The position numbers were made by a program, and so were the translations under genes. The notes beneath the pieces are model-generated. The model was not told the origin of the DNA. It saw nothing but the letters and a program-made list of their open reading frames with translations, and searched no databases. Of a stretch of 64,000 bases of DNA, positions 1 through 8,580 are shown piece by piece (the stretch's first letter is position 1; each line of letters starts with the position of its first letter). Location of the stretch: positions 1 through 64,000 of the forward strand of contig NZ_QOLD01000028.1 of the NCBI RefSeq assembly GCF_003333305.1, written 5' to 3'. The stretch is from Candidatus Colwellia aromaticivorans. Its GTDB lineage: Bacteria > Pseudomonadota > Gammaproteobacteria > Enterobacterales > Alteromonadaceae.

Positions 1-96
1 ATGTGGTATAACAGTAACCGACTACACTCTTACTTAGGGTATCAAAGCCCTAATGATTTTGAATTGAATATTAATGAGTTAGAAAAAGCGTCTTAA
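1..96 (+). mobile_element. IS3-family transposase (OrfB), C-terminal tail, cut by window start
   Basis: The open frame from the first base ends at a TAA at 94-96 and encodes about 31 residues. It contains YNSNRLHSYLGYQSPNDFE, the conserved end of the rve/DDE integrase domain of IS3-family OrfB transposases. Just downstream, about 101-126, the sequence ends in ttgaccaggtca, which looks like the right inverted repeat of such an element. The rest of the IS lies outside the window, so it cannot be told whether it is intact. Confidence 0.8.
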
Positions 97-637
97 CTAG
101 GGTGACTGAATTTACTTGACCAGGTCAGGTTGAACCTAAGCTTGGTAAAACCGAATTATAATAAATAGGCGTCTTTAGAAGCATTTTCTTTTCAGCCATG
201 GCAGCACTTGAGAAACTGCCTACAATTAACGTACTTAATAATAATAAAGGAAATTTTTTCATTGTTTTTTCTCCAGAAATGTTTAATACCACTTTCTATG
301 ACTATGTGTTCATTTCTACTGGTTAAAATAACCAATTAGTTTGTTATTTATTTAATAATTAAAGCAATTAGTTATTAAATAAATACCTTATATCTGACTA
401 TTTACCTGCGTATAAAATAGCTGACCTAATTAATAAAACGAGTATGATGAAAAGTTAAAGAGTGTATTTTGTTGAAAATTAGATGATTTCAATGTTTCAA
501 AAATCATCTTACTTATTGCCTTAACTAAGATATTAAAATAATGGAATCGGCGGAATCGGCGAATGCACGTATTTTTTCTACGTGTTTGTACTTAGTTTTG
601 TAATGAAAAATTTTAATTGGAATAGGAAAAATACATT
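97..637. other. Intergenic region, no firm gene
   Basis: After the presumed IS3 right end (to about 126) this stretch is AT-rich. A 42-codon frame at 198-326 starts with ATG but has no convincing Shine-Dalgarno sequence and no recognisable similarity. An AT-rich inverted repeat lies around 339-386, and a tandem ggaatcggc pair at about 543-560. The promoter of the following thioredoxin-fold gene must lie in the last 100 bases, but no clear -35/-10 pair could be assigned. Confidence 0.4.
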
Positions 638-1102
638 ATGTCTGAATTATTGGTTTCAAAATGGCTTAACACTAAAGGTGAAATATCATTGGATAACTTA
701 CGAGGCAATGTAGTCTTAGTTTATGTTTTTCAAATGTTATGTCCCGCTTGCATTCTTCACTCAATCCCACAGGCAAAAAAAGTACATCAGATGTTTGCTC
801 TAGAAAACTTACAAGTACTCGGCTTACATAGCGTATTTGAACACCATGATGCAATGGAAGAAAAAAGTTTACGTGCTTTTATGCATGAATTTAGAGTGAA
901 ATTCCCTGTTGGAATAGATAAAGCAAGTATCAGAACAAAGGGGATTATCCCACAAACCATGGAAAAGTATTCAATGCAAGGCACACCTAGTTTACTAATA
1001 TATGATAAAAACGGTGAGCTAAAACTGCAACATTTTGGTCATATGGATGATATGGAGCTAGGGGTTATAGTAGGAACTCTGATTTCAGGAGATATTAGTT
1101 AA
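638..1102 (+). CDS. TlpA/redoxin-like thioredoxin-fold protein
   Basis: A 154-residue protein with the layout of the TlpA/AhpC-TSA superfamily: a strand (VVLVYVFQ) followed by the CPAC redox motif at about residues 35-38, and later a GTPSLLIYDKNG segment that carries the cis-proline and the following beta strands of thioredoxin folds. No signal peptide is visible, so it is probably cytoplasmic, unlike classical TlpA/ResA. The family reduces disulfides or peroxides; the substrate cannot be read from sequence. The start has a good AGGAAA Shine-Dalgarno sequence about 8 bases upstream. It stands alone, between the IS remnant and a repeat element. Confidence 0.75.
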   Translation: MSELLVSKWLNTKGEISLDNLRGNVVLVYVFQMLCPACILHSIPQAKKVHQMFALENLQVLGLHSVFEHHDAMEEKSLRAFMHEFRVKFPVGIDKASIRTKGIIPQTMEKYSMQGTPSLLIYDKNGELKLQHFGHMDDMELGVIVGTLISGDIS

Positions 1103-1151
1103 CGTCTCTTGTATAAAGAAAAATATTTGGTAGAAGTAAACATCTCGTTTG

Positions 1152-1515
1152 TATACCCGTGTTACCTCAAAATGCGGAATTCAGCTGGAATTAGAAACGT
1201 CTTTAAGCAAGACATTGATTGAAGAGAATGGTTGTTCAGGACAATATGCTCCTGCATTGTCCATATAAGCTACATCCATGTAGCGCCATTGTCAAAATCA
1301 ATAACGCAGCATAAAACGTTTCTAAACCAGCCTTACGGGGATGTCTGAGCAAATCATGCTATTTGTTGCATCTATTTTTAAGGACGCTACATGGATGTAG
1401 CTTATTAGAGAATGCAGGAGCACATTCTCCTGAATAGCCCTTAATAAAAAGATGCGCCTTGATCATGAATCGCTCAGGCATCCTGAAACTCACATTTTGA
1501 ATTATCACGGGTATA
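1152..1515. repeat. Palindromic MITE-like repeat, family 1, copy 1
   Basis: A 364-bp non-coding element bounded by inverted ends: tatacccgtgttacctcaaa on the left matches the complement of the right end, ttttgaattatcacgggtata. Relatives lie at 53254-53518 and 63099-63386. Compared with the 53254 copy, this one carries two extra copies of a roughly 50-bp two-hairpin module (1236-1285, and inverted at 1385-1433) at mirror positions, so the element can fold into one long cruciform. It separates the redoxin gene from the convergent lut operon. No transposase gene is inside, and no parent element of this family is in the window. Confidence 0.7.
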
Positions 1516-1623
1516 TACTACTTACAGCCATCGATTATCGCAGTTTTATGATCCAAAAAAGCATCAACCAAACTGGAAAGTGCTTTTTGCTTGAGATGAT
1601 TTCCTATAATATCTACCTTGCTT

Positions 1624-2307
1624 TTATTGATCTTCGACAATAATAATATGTAAAACTTCAGGTCCATGAGCACCCTGAACTAACACTCCTTCTATATCGG
1701 TTGTGCCACTAACACCGGATATTAGACACATATTTCGCGGAGTCTCACCCTTTTTAGCAATCTCATTGGCGATAAGGGCATAGTCATCCATATAGTGAAG
1801 TATTTTCGATTTCGGAATAACAGCAATAAGGTACAAGGGTAAAAAATTGAGCAAGATGGGCATTTTGGGACTTGAATGAACAACAAACGATCCCGTTTCT
1901 GCAACACCATATTCTGCCCAGCATAAGCCAACCGTGTTATCGTTTTCAATATCACTATCCGTAGAGATACCTTCCCAATCCAGTTTTTCTAATTTATCGA
2001 TACCCTGTACTTTAATCTCTTGAGGTAGTGAGTGTTTGTCAAAAAATTGATTCACTGAATTAGGTAAATCATCCAGCGTCGAAATTTTTTCACAGCTAGT
2101 GCCGATAACTAACCCAGCTTCAATTCGAAGCACTAAAGCTTGCGTTGCATCTTCAGATAAAAGTTTTGGACGTGCGAATTCACTTTCTTTTAGGAGTTCA
2201 AACGCCTCTTGCTGAATGGTCTTCACGTCCATTGTGACGGTTGGCTTAGCATTTTTAATCGCACTAAATATCTTTGTTCTACTTAGTTCACTTTTTTGTT
2301 TATTCAT
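1624..2307 (-). CDS. lutC: Lactate utilization protein C (LUD domain)
   Basis: A 227-residue LUD-domain (DUF162/YkgG) protein. In the LutABC (LldEFG) iron-sulfur complex, LutC works with LutA and LutB in oxidation of L-lactate to pyruvate in the cytoplasm. Its features match the family: a C-terminal GVSGTTDIEGVLVQGAHGPE segment with the typical G-T-D-IE pattern, and the normal length of 200-240 residues. The start lies 3 bases after the lutB stop and is preceded by GGAGCG, so it is the last gene of the lutABC operon. Confidence 0.9.
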   Translation of the reverse strand: MNKQKSELSRTKIFSAIKNAKPTVTMDVKTIQQEAFELLKESEFARPKLLSEDATQALVLRIEAGLVIGTSCEKISTLDDLPNSVNQFFDKHSLPQEIKVQGIDKLEKLDWEGISTDSDIENDNTVGLCWAEYGVAETGSFVVHSSPKMPILLNFLPLYLIAVIPKSKILHYMDDYALIANEIAKKGETPRNMCLISGVSGTTDIEGVLVQGAHGPEVLHIIIVEDQ

Positions 2308-2310
2308 TCT

Positions 2311-3735
2311 TTACGCTCCGCCACTTTTGGCTTTTTTCATTTTTTTATATTGATGCATAAACGTGGTAGATCCTGGTTCAATCAAATCACGATTACGAGT
2401 CCAGCCTGAAGTAAAGGGCATATACTTAATCCACCCTTTACGGCTAAACACCTTCATGAAGATAACCCCGCAAGAAGAAAGTAATTGAAATAACCTTGGC
2501 CTTTTAGCCAACTCGGCGAAAGACTGTACAACAAAACGGTTTGTTAACGGTTCATATTTTTTCTGCCACGACTGTGCACGCAGCGAGCGCAATAATTTAG
2601 GCAGTGGAATATTAACCGGACAAACTTCTTCACAGCGACCATTCATCGTACAGGCATGCGTCTGTTTGTTTGCTACTTCAAGGCTGTCTAAATGAGGTGT
2701 TAGAACAGAGCCCATTGGCCCTGGATAAACTGAGCCATATGCATGACCACCAATATGCTTATATACCACACAATGATTCATACATGCTCCACAACGGATA
2801 CAACGCAACATTTCTTCCATGCCCTCAGCAAGCATTTTTGTACGGCCATTATCTACCAAAACTATATGGCATTCTTGTGGCCCATCAGCATCATTAGGCC
2901 TTTTAGATCCGTTATGGAAGGTGATGTATTGTGTTATTTCTGCCCCCGTAGCCGAGCGAGTTAACAATCGCAACAAAGGTACGGCGTGGGCCATTGAAGG
3001 GACTAGCTTTTCAATGCCTGCTGTCACTATATGGACTTTAGGCGGCGTTATTGTGAGCTCAGCATTACCTTCATTGGTGACAGTACAAGATGAACCACTA
3101 TCAGCCAGTAAGAAATTAGAGCCACTAATACCGATATCTGATGTTAAGAATTTATTACGAAGGTCGCGACGGGCACTTCTCACTAGATCAGTAATCTCTT
3201 CGGAATAGGTTGGATCTTCATGAAACTCTCTAAAGAGTTTTACCACATCTTCTCTACTGCGGTGCATCGCTGGCCAAACAATATGAGAAGGTGGATCACC
3301 GGCAAGCTGAATGATATGTTCGGCTAAATCCGTTTCAATTCGTTCCATTTCTGAATTATCGAAAGCATGTGTTAAGCCAATTTCTTCACCTAGCATAGAC
3401 TTACTTCGGGTAACTTTTTTAGCCTTGTGCTGACGACAGATATCTAAAACAATCTTCGACGCTTCTTCACCCGTACTCGCCCAATGAACAATAGTACCTT
3501 GAGCCAAAGCATTCTTCTCGAACTCAGCCAAGTAATGGTCCATATACTTAATGGTATGATCTTTGACTTTTTGTCCTTGCGACCGTGCATTCTCAAACTC
3601 GGGGAAATTAGCAACTGCTTCAGTGCGCTTTGTTTCGGCTTTATCCGTGGTTCGCCGAATAATCTTTTTTAAATCAGGCTGTGCTAAAGCCTTGCTAACG
3701 TTCTTGGTGAAATCTTCAGGTTTATTAACTTGCAT
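2311..3735 (-). CDS. lutB: Lactate utilization iron-sulfur protein B
   Basis: A 474-residue protein with an N-terminal LUD domain followed by a ferredoxin-like region. Two 4Fe-4S motifs are visible: CIRCGACMNHC at about residues 314-324, and CTMNGRCEEVCPVNIP at about residues 361-376. LutB is the electron-transferring subunit of the LutABC L-lactate oxidation complex. Length and domain order match LutB/LldF/YkgF. Its start overlaps the end of lutA by 11 bases and lutC follows after 3 bases, so translation is probably coupled. No lactate permease gene is adjacent. Confidence 0.93.
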   Translation of the reverse strand: MQVNKPEDFTKNVSKALAQPDLKKIIRRTTDKAETKRTEAVANFPEFENARSQGQKVKDHTIKYMDHYLAEFEKNALAQGTIVHWASTGEEASKIVLDICRQHKAKKVTRSKSMLGEEIGLTHAFDNSEMERIETDLAEHIIQLAGDPPSHIVWPAMHRSREDVVKLFREFHEDPTYSEEITDLVRSARRDLRNKFLTSDIGISGSNFLLADSGSSCTVTNEGNAELTITPPKVHIVTAGIEKLVPSMAHAVPLLRLLTRSATGAEITQYITFHNGSKRPNDADGPQECHIVLVDNGRTKMLAEGMEEMLRCIRCGACMNHCVVYKHIGGHAYGSVYPGPMGSVLTPHLDSLEVANKQTHACTMNGRCEEVCPVNIPLPKLLRSLRAQSWQKKYEPLTNRFVVQSFAELAKRPRLFQLLSSCGVIFMKVFSRKGWIKYMPFTSGWTRNRDLIEPGSTTFMHQYKKMKKAKSGGA

Positions 3736-4549
3736 CTTTGCCTCCTAAAATCTGTGGAGCTAAACCAGCCAAAACCTCAGCGGTATGTAATGCCTTTATC
3801 TCTTTGTGACCTTCTCGATTGAGCTTACCTGCTATATTCATTAAGCAGCCCATATCACCACCGAGCAGATAATCGGCCTCAGTAGCTAGAATGTTTTTGA
3901 CTTTTTCAGCGACGATCTCATTTGAAATATCCGAGTATTTCACACAAAATGTGCCACCAAAACCGCAGCATTCAGAATGACTATTTAGTGGCTTATGATC
4001 TAACCCCTTCACCTTTGACAACATCTTTCGGGGCTGTTCATATACATGAAGAGAACGATACCCAGAACAACTATCGTGATAAGTAAATGAACCATCAAGC
4101 TCAATACCACGGGGTTCGAAGTTACAAACATCAACCAAAAATGAAAGCAGTTCATGGGTTATACTTGCCAAATGCTTAGCCCTTGCAAGCCATTCAGGCT
4201 GATCTTTAAATACTTCTATAAAATTCTTTTTGATCATTGCTGCACATGAGCCAGAAGGAAGAACAACGTAATCAAAATTTTCAAATTGTTTAATCGTTTG
4301 ATAGGCAATCTGACGTGTTCCTTCATCATCTCCTGAATTGAATGCCGGCTGTCCGCAACAAGACTGTAGCTCTGGAACCTCAACAGTACAACCAGCCTGC
4401 TCAAGTAGTGTTATTGAAGCAAAGCCTATAGAAGGGCGCATGGTATTAACCAAGCAGGTAACAAAAAGACCTACTTTCTTTTCAGAGATATTTAGACACT
4501 CAATCGTATTTGGTTGAGTTCTACCAGCATTAGTAATTTTTTGAGACAT
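3725..4549 (-). CDS. lutA: Lactate utilization protein A, CCG-domain Fe-S oxidoreductase
   Basis: A 274-residue protein with two cysteine-rich CCG domains, seen as CCGQPAFNSG in the first half and ECCGFGGTFCVKY in the second. This is the LutA/LldE/YkgE family, related to the GlpC/HdrB subunits, and the first gene of the lutABC operon for L-lactate oxidation. The N-terminus is about 25 residues longer than usual for LutA; the conserved core begins near KKVGLFVTCLVNTMRP, so a start closer to residue 24 is possible. Promoter sequences should lie in or beyond the repeat element at 4580-4845. Confidence 0.92.
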   Translation of the reverse strand: MSQKITNAGRTQPNTIECLNISEKKVGLFVTCLVNTMRPSIGFASITLLEQAGCTVEVPELQSCCGQPAFNSGDDEGTRQIAYQTIKQFENFDYVVLPSGSCAAMIKKNFIEVFKDQPEWLARAKHLASITHELLSFLVDVCNFEPRGIELDGSFTYHDSCSGYRSLHVYEQPRKMLSKVKGLDHKPLNSHSECCGFGGTFCVKYSDISNEIVAEKVKNILATEADYLLGGDMGCLMNIAGKLNREGHKEIKALHTAEVLAGLAPQILGGKDAS

Positions 4550-4579
4550 TTACCCGCCCTTATAAACGAAGTTGACTTT

Positions 4580-4845
4580 AGGGTCTGTTGATCTTTCGAG
4601 ATTGTTTTTGCAGCTATTTGTTGGGTATTTATACAAGGCAGAGCCTTTGTCATGTGGTTGTTCCACATAAAAAGGCGATAACGCCGTAAAAATGACCAAC
4701 AAATGCTGTCCGAAGGATTCGGCTAAAAGCGCTTTACTCTTTGTTGAGTAGTATTTGCTTAGAGTGACTAGACTACACACTACTCGCCGCGATTAAAGCG
4801 CTTTTATCTCGAACAAAAATTAACCGCGAAAGTTCAACAGACCCT
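4580..4845. repeat. MITE-like element with AGGGTCTGTTGA ends
   Basis: A 266-bp element with inverted ends: agggtctgttgatctttcg on the left and the complement of cgaaagttcaacagaccct on the right. It holds no convincing gene; a 76-codon minus-strand frame inside is not protein-like. It lies between the divergent lutA and LysR genes and so sits in the shared control region. No clean target duplication was found at its borders. It resembles short non-autonomous repeats common in Alteromonadales genomes, but its parent element cannot be named from this window. Confidence 0.65.
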
Positions 4846-5005
4846 CTTAGTATATGAAAATAAACCACATACTTGATCTATTTAATAATAATTTTTACAA
4901 GATAACTAACATACCGTTAATCTTATTGTTAATATATACGTCATTTATTAATTTATTGTTTCCAAAAACGTCGTAATTGTTTTTAAGGTAAGCTCGGGGG
5001 AAAAT

Positions 5006-5908
5006 ATGGTCGGTGTAAATGAATTATTTTTATTTGTGTTAGTGGTTGAAGCTGGCTCTTTTAATAAAGCCGCAGCCATTGCTGGTATATCGACACCCGC
5101 ATTAAGTAAAAAAATATCTAAGTTAGAAAAAGATTTATCAGTGCAGCTTTTGTACAGAACTACCCGTAAGCTTAGTTTAAGTGAAGCAGGAGAAACTCTT
5201 TATCAACATGCAAAAAATATTAATCAACAAGTTAATGAGGCTATTGGTGCGGTAAGTAATTTCAGTGAAAAAATTTCAGGAGAAATAAAACTTAGTGTCC
5301 CTACTATTTCGGGGGAGTTACTCTTAGCTGAAATTGTTGCTGGTTTTTGTCATCAACACCCTGATATTAGTGTGAATATACGCCTTGAAAATGAATTTGC
5401 TGATTTGGTTAAAGAAGGATTAGACCTAGCTATTCGAACAGGATATTTAGAAAACTCTACATTAATCGCCAAACCACTCATTATTTCTCATTGGATAGTT
5501 TGCTGTTCACCAGAATATATTGAACAACATGGTAAACCAAATACTATTGATGACTTATTGACCCATAACTGTCTTGCTTATACAGGCCAAGCAAAAGGTT
5601 CTCACGATTGGCGTTTTGAGCAAGACGGTCAGGAGCAAAGTATTCGTATATCAGGCAACTTTGCTACCAATAATGCGCAAGCACTTAGAAAAGCAGCGCT
5701 TGCAGGGTATGGCATCGCTTATGTGCCACGATGCGGTGTTTATGAAGATTTACAAAGTGGAAAATTGATTGCGCTTTTGGCCGATTATAAGCCACGATAT
5801 TTAGGCGTATATGCTGTGTATTCTTACACGCGACATTTGCCAGCAAAAATTCGTTTATTGATAGATCATATTAAACAAGGCTATCAAAATAAGGCTGAGT
5901 ATTTTTAA
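5006..5908 (+). CDS. LysR-family transcriptional regulator
   Basis: A 300-residue protein with an N-terminal winged helix-turn-helix (residues about 5-62; FNKAAAIAGISTPALSKKIS is the helix-turn-helix core) and a LysR substrate-binding domain (about 88-290). ATG is preceded by a strong GGGGGAA Shine-Dalgarno sequence. The gene is divergent from lutABC, which makes it a candidate regulator of lactate use. Known lut operons are more often under GntR-family (LutR, LldR) control, so the link is only positional. It overlaps the 3' end of the convergent kinase-like gene by 4 bases. Confidence 0.9.
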   Translation: MVGVNELFLFVLVVEAGSFNKAAAIAGISTPALSKKISKLEKDLSVQLLYRTTRKLSLSEAGETLYQHAKNINQQVNEAIGAVSNFSEKISGEIKLSVPTISGELLLAEIVAGFCHQHPDISVNIRLENEFADLVKEGLDLAIRTGYLENSTLIAKPLIISHWIVCCSPEYIEQHGKPNTIDDLLTHNCLAYTGQAKGSHDWRFEQDGQEQSIRISGNFATNNAQALRKAALAGYGIAYVPRCGVYEDLQSGKLIALLADYKPRYLGVYAVYSYTRHLPAKIRLLIDHIKQGYQNKAEYF

Positions 5909-7662
5909 TCGTTATGTAAAAAGCGGTTGATCGCTATCTTTAATTGTTCTAATTTTATAGGATAGTTCAAGGTTAACCCCTCACTATTATTATCCTTGCC
6001 AAATTCAAGGAGCTCAATGGTTTGTAGTTTTAACCTTTGACACAGGTTGATTAATAACTTTTGTTGTAGTTTAGATTGATGACCAATAATAACCGCCGCA
6101 ATTTTGTTTCTATTTTCTGCACAGGTCGCCATTGCTTCTTTTGCATTAATTGCAGTTTTATAGGGTAAGTTAAGAAAGCGTAATTGATGTTCAATCGATA
6201 TTTGGTGTTGATTATCGCCTTCCACAAGCAAGATACTCTTTTCATTATAAAGCACGGGTAACTCGCTTTGCTTAATGACTTTTACCGGTATTTCAAAGCT
6301 AAAAACAGAGCCTTTTCCAGCAACGGAGTGGGCTGACATCTCACCATCAAGTAACTGACATAGCTCACGGCTGATGGCTAATCCAAGGCCGTTACCTAAA
6401 CTTTCAGCATCTGATTTACCTTGAATAAAGGGTTGAAAGATCATTTTCATATCATCTTGGTCGATACCAATGCCGGTATCAGAAACCGAAATATTAAGAA
6501 ATGCCTGCTCACCATGCATTTGGCTAGAAATTTTCAACTCAACCTGCCCTTGATCGCTAAACTTAAGCGCATTAGTTAATAAATTTAAGGTGATTTGGCT
6601 GAGCCGAACGGGATCCGTCTCGATTTTTGCAGGAACTTTGCTATCTATGGTACAAAAAATCTTCAGTCCTTTGATATGGGCATTAATTGCCAGCAGATGG
6701 ACGAGATCTTCAAAATGTTGTCTCACTTCAAACACTTCAACTTTTGGTTGTAGCTTGCCTTTTTCTAGTCGATAAACATCCACCAGGTCATTGAGCAAGT
6801 TAAGTAACCTGACACCTGATGAGCGGACGATAGAAAGTGAACGTAAATGCTCAGGATCATAGGTGTTTTTTTGGACACTTTCCAACAGTTTGAGCATGCC
6901 CTGTAAAGGGACTCTTAACTCCTGACTCATAGAAATAATAAATTTTGACTTTGCCTGGCTTGTGGCATTCACTTGCTTATTTGAAGTAACTAAAGCTTGA
7001 TTTTTTTGTTTGAGTTGTTTTGCTAACTGCTGATTGGAAAAGGTTAACGTTAAGTTTGTTTTTATATGATGATGCATGGCGGTAAAGTTGCCATATAAGA
7101 AAAAAGCGTGCAGTAAGACTAATATACTTAATATGTAGAAGATGTTGCTGCCAACTAGTATTAAGCCTAAAGAAAAGCCGCTAAATAATGGCAGCGAAAA
7201 TGCAATAAAGGATGATTTTATTGCCGATTGGCCTGCAACACTTTCCATGCTTATCGCGATTATTACTATGATTAACAACCATTGAAAGTCCTGTGGCAGG
7301 CTGGCTAAAAACACGCTACTGAAGCCTGCTAACGCACCGGTAATTACGTCGAGCATCAGCATGTACTTAAGCCAGCGAGAGTAGTTTAGGGTGGTACTCT
7401 TTTGCTGGCGAATTGTTTTATGAACCGTATTTCGAACCAAACTTAATACATAGATGGCAACAAGCCAGCTCCCTAATATTACGTGGTTGGTATGTGGCCA
7501 AAAAAGTACAGTTAAGATGCTGGCGGTCAGAGGAAAAACATAGATTACTTTATTTAAGCTCGAGACTAGCAACATTAAGCTTTGGTGCTGAATATATGCC
7601 TGTTGTTCTGGGCTAGGTGATGGAAGCGTATCTATTGTTTCTTCAGGTAGTTTGGAATTCAA
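5905..7662 (-). CDS. Membrane hybrid histidine kinase-like protein lacking the phospho-acceptor His and Asp
   Basis: A 585-residue protein with about six transmembrane segments (residues about 40-200), a coiled stretch (210-240), a HisKA-like region (about 238-305), a HATPase_c domain (about 345-460) and a receiver-like C-terminus (about 474-583). The ATP-binding boxes look intact (LLTNALKF, DTGIGID, GNGLGLAI). However, the H-box reads SMSQELRVPL, with Gln at residue 247 where histidine is expected. The receiver-like domain keeps VEGDN near its start but shows VIIGHQSK where the acceptor aspartate strand should be. It may act as an ATP-dependent sensor or scaffold without phosphotransfer. The start codon appears to be TTG. 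Confidence 0.85.
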   Translation of the reverse strand: MNSKLPEETIDTLPSPSPEQQAYIQHQSLMLLVSSLNKVIYVFPLTASILTVLFWPHTNHVILGSWLVAIYVLSLVRNTVHKTIRQQKSTTLNYSRWLKYMLMLDVITGALAGFSSVFLASLPQDFQWLLIIVIIAISMESVAGQSAIKSSFIAFSLPLFSGFSLGLILVGSNIFYILSILVLLHAFFLYGNFTAMHHHIKTNLTLTFSNQQLAKQLKQKNQALVTSNKQVNATSQAKSKFIISMSQELRVPLQGMLKLLESVQKNTYDPEHLRSLSIVRSSGVRLLNLLNDLVDVYRLEKGKLQPKVEVFEVRQHFEDLVHLLAINAHIKGLKIFCTIDSKVPAKIETDPVRLSQITLNLLTNALKFSDQGQVELKISSQMHGEQAFLNISVSDTGIGIDQDDMKMIFQPFIQGKSDAESLGNGLGLAISRELCQLLDGEMSAHSVAGKGSVFSFEIPVKVIKQSELPVLYNEKSILLVEGDNQHQISIEHQLRFLNLPYKTAINAKEAMATCAENRNKIAAVIIGHQSKLQQKLLINLCQRLKLQTIELLEFGKDNNSEGLTLNYPIKLEQLKIAINRFLHND

Positions 7663-7828
7663 ATTTTATCTCAGTTTTACAACAACTTATTCGATAGTGA
7701 TAGCTGCGTGATATATCGGCAATAACTATTGAAAACAAAACGATAGCATAAGAGCTTTTTGCGCTATTGTCTAACTTATTTAAATAAACAATAAGCGGCG
7801 AGCTACCCATTTATAAATCAAGGGATAT

Positions 7829-8065
7829 TTAAAATCCGCCATATTCAAGTTCATATTCAAGGTAAAGTACAATAATAAAATAAGTAACTGCTGCACCAAT
7901 AATGGAACCAAATACTGATGCCAATAGAAGCAGTTTAAATGGACTGATTTTGGTCAGCCGTATAGCAAATTTACCATTTGAAATCAGTCTTCTGTGCTTA
8001 ACCTTATAGGTTGTGTTATAGCGTTGTATCTGTAAGCGAATAATTAGCTCAGTAACAATCAACAT
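7829..8065 (-). CDS. Small putative membrane protein
   Basis: A 78-codon frame encoding a protein with a basic N-terminal half and one strong hydrophobic segment (LLLLASVFGSIIGAAVTYFI), ending in an acidic tail. No family recognised. Shine-Dalgarno support is weak, and the annotated start could be later. It lies between the kinase-like gene and the lysC leader, on the opposite strand from lysC. It could be a genuine small membrane protein or a chance frame. Confidence 0.4.
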   Translation of the reverse strand: MLIVTELIIRLQIQRYNTTYKVKHRRLISNGKFAIRLTKISPFKLLLLASVFGSIIGAAVTYFIIVLYLEYELEYGGF

Positions 8066-8144
8066 CTGATGTTATAATACACTTAGCGATATTCTCATTT
8101 TAAATGATTATTTACGTTAGGAAGTGGATCAATAAAATACTTTG

Positions 8145-8182
8145 TTAATTGCAATAGACGTCTAAGAGTCTATTGCAATTAA
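8145..8182. terminator. Perfect 15-bp inverted repeat between divergent genes
   Basis: Arms ttaattgcaatagac and gtctattgcaattaa flank an 8-base loop. Neither strand has a clear T-tract after the hairpin, so it may be a weak bidirectional terminator, a protein-binding palindrome or a repeat relic. It lies about 65 bases before the lysine riboswitch. Confidence 0.4.
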
Positions 8183-8246
8183 TGACTAAATCGGGTTTAA
8201 TACGCAGGTTATTTACAGGCACAGTTATCTGTTATTGCAAATAACA

Positions 8247-8447
8247 CCAGAAGAGGAGCGATAACTAGGTAAATAACGTTTGGAATCACACTCCATTAAG
8301 CGTTATTGAGGGAGATTATCGCCGAGGATATTAATCGAGTGAATGTTAATGTCCGGTCACTAAGGCTGAATCCTTAGGGCTGTCACCGGTAGCGCTTACT
8401 TTTCGGATGTATAAAAGTAAGCCTTAAACAAGGTGGAGAGCTTCTGG
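8247..8447 (+). promoter_or_regulatory. Lysine riboswitch (L box) upstream of lysC
   Basis: The closing helix P1 is visible as ccagaag (8247-8253) paired with cttctgg (8441-8447). Between them lie the conserved L-box blocks agaggagcg, atcgccgagg, ggctgaatcctt followed by gggctgtcaccgg, and ggtggagagcttctgg, in the same order as the E. coli lysC leader. Lysine binding to this RNA class represses lysC expression. The following bases can form a second partial hairpin (gctgaaaaagtt with aacttctcag, about 8447-8508), which may be the expression platform; no U-tract terminator is evident. The lysC start lies about 130 bases downstream. Confidence 0.9.
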
Positions 8448-8580
8448 CTGAAAAAGTTAACATTGCCCGCATCAACATACTATGCGTCAACCTAAAAACT
8501 TCTCAGTCATGCTCTTCCTGTATTAAATAGCGAATGATTGCCTTCAACTTATAAATCATCGCACTTAGGAAGAATTAACC

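Noticed and set aside
4550-4780. 76-codon minus-strand frame before lutA
   Set aside because: It lies almost wholly inside the MITE-like element 4580-4845.
8145-8182. Hairpin as part of the lysine riboswitch
   Set aside because: The riboswitch closing helix begins at 8247; the hairpin lies outside and matches no L-box element.
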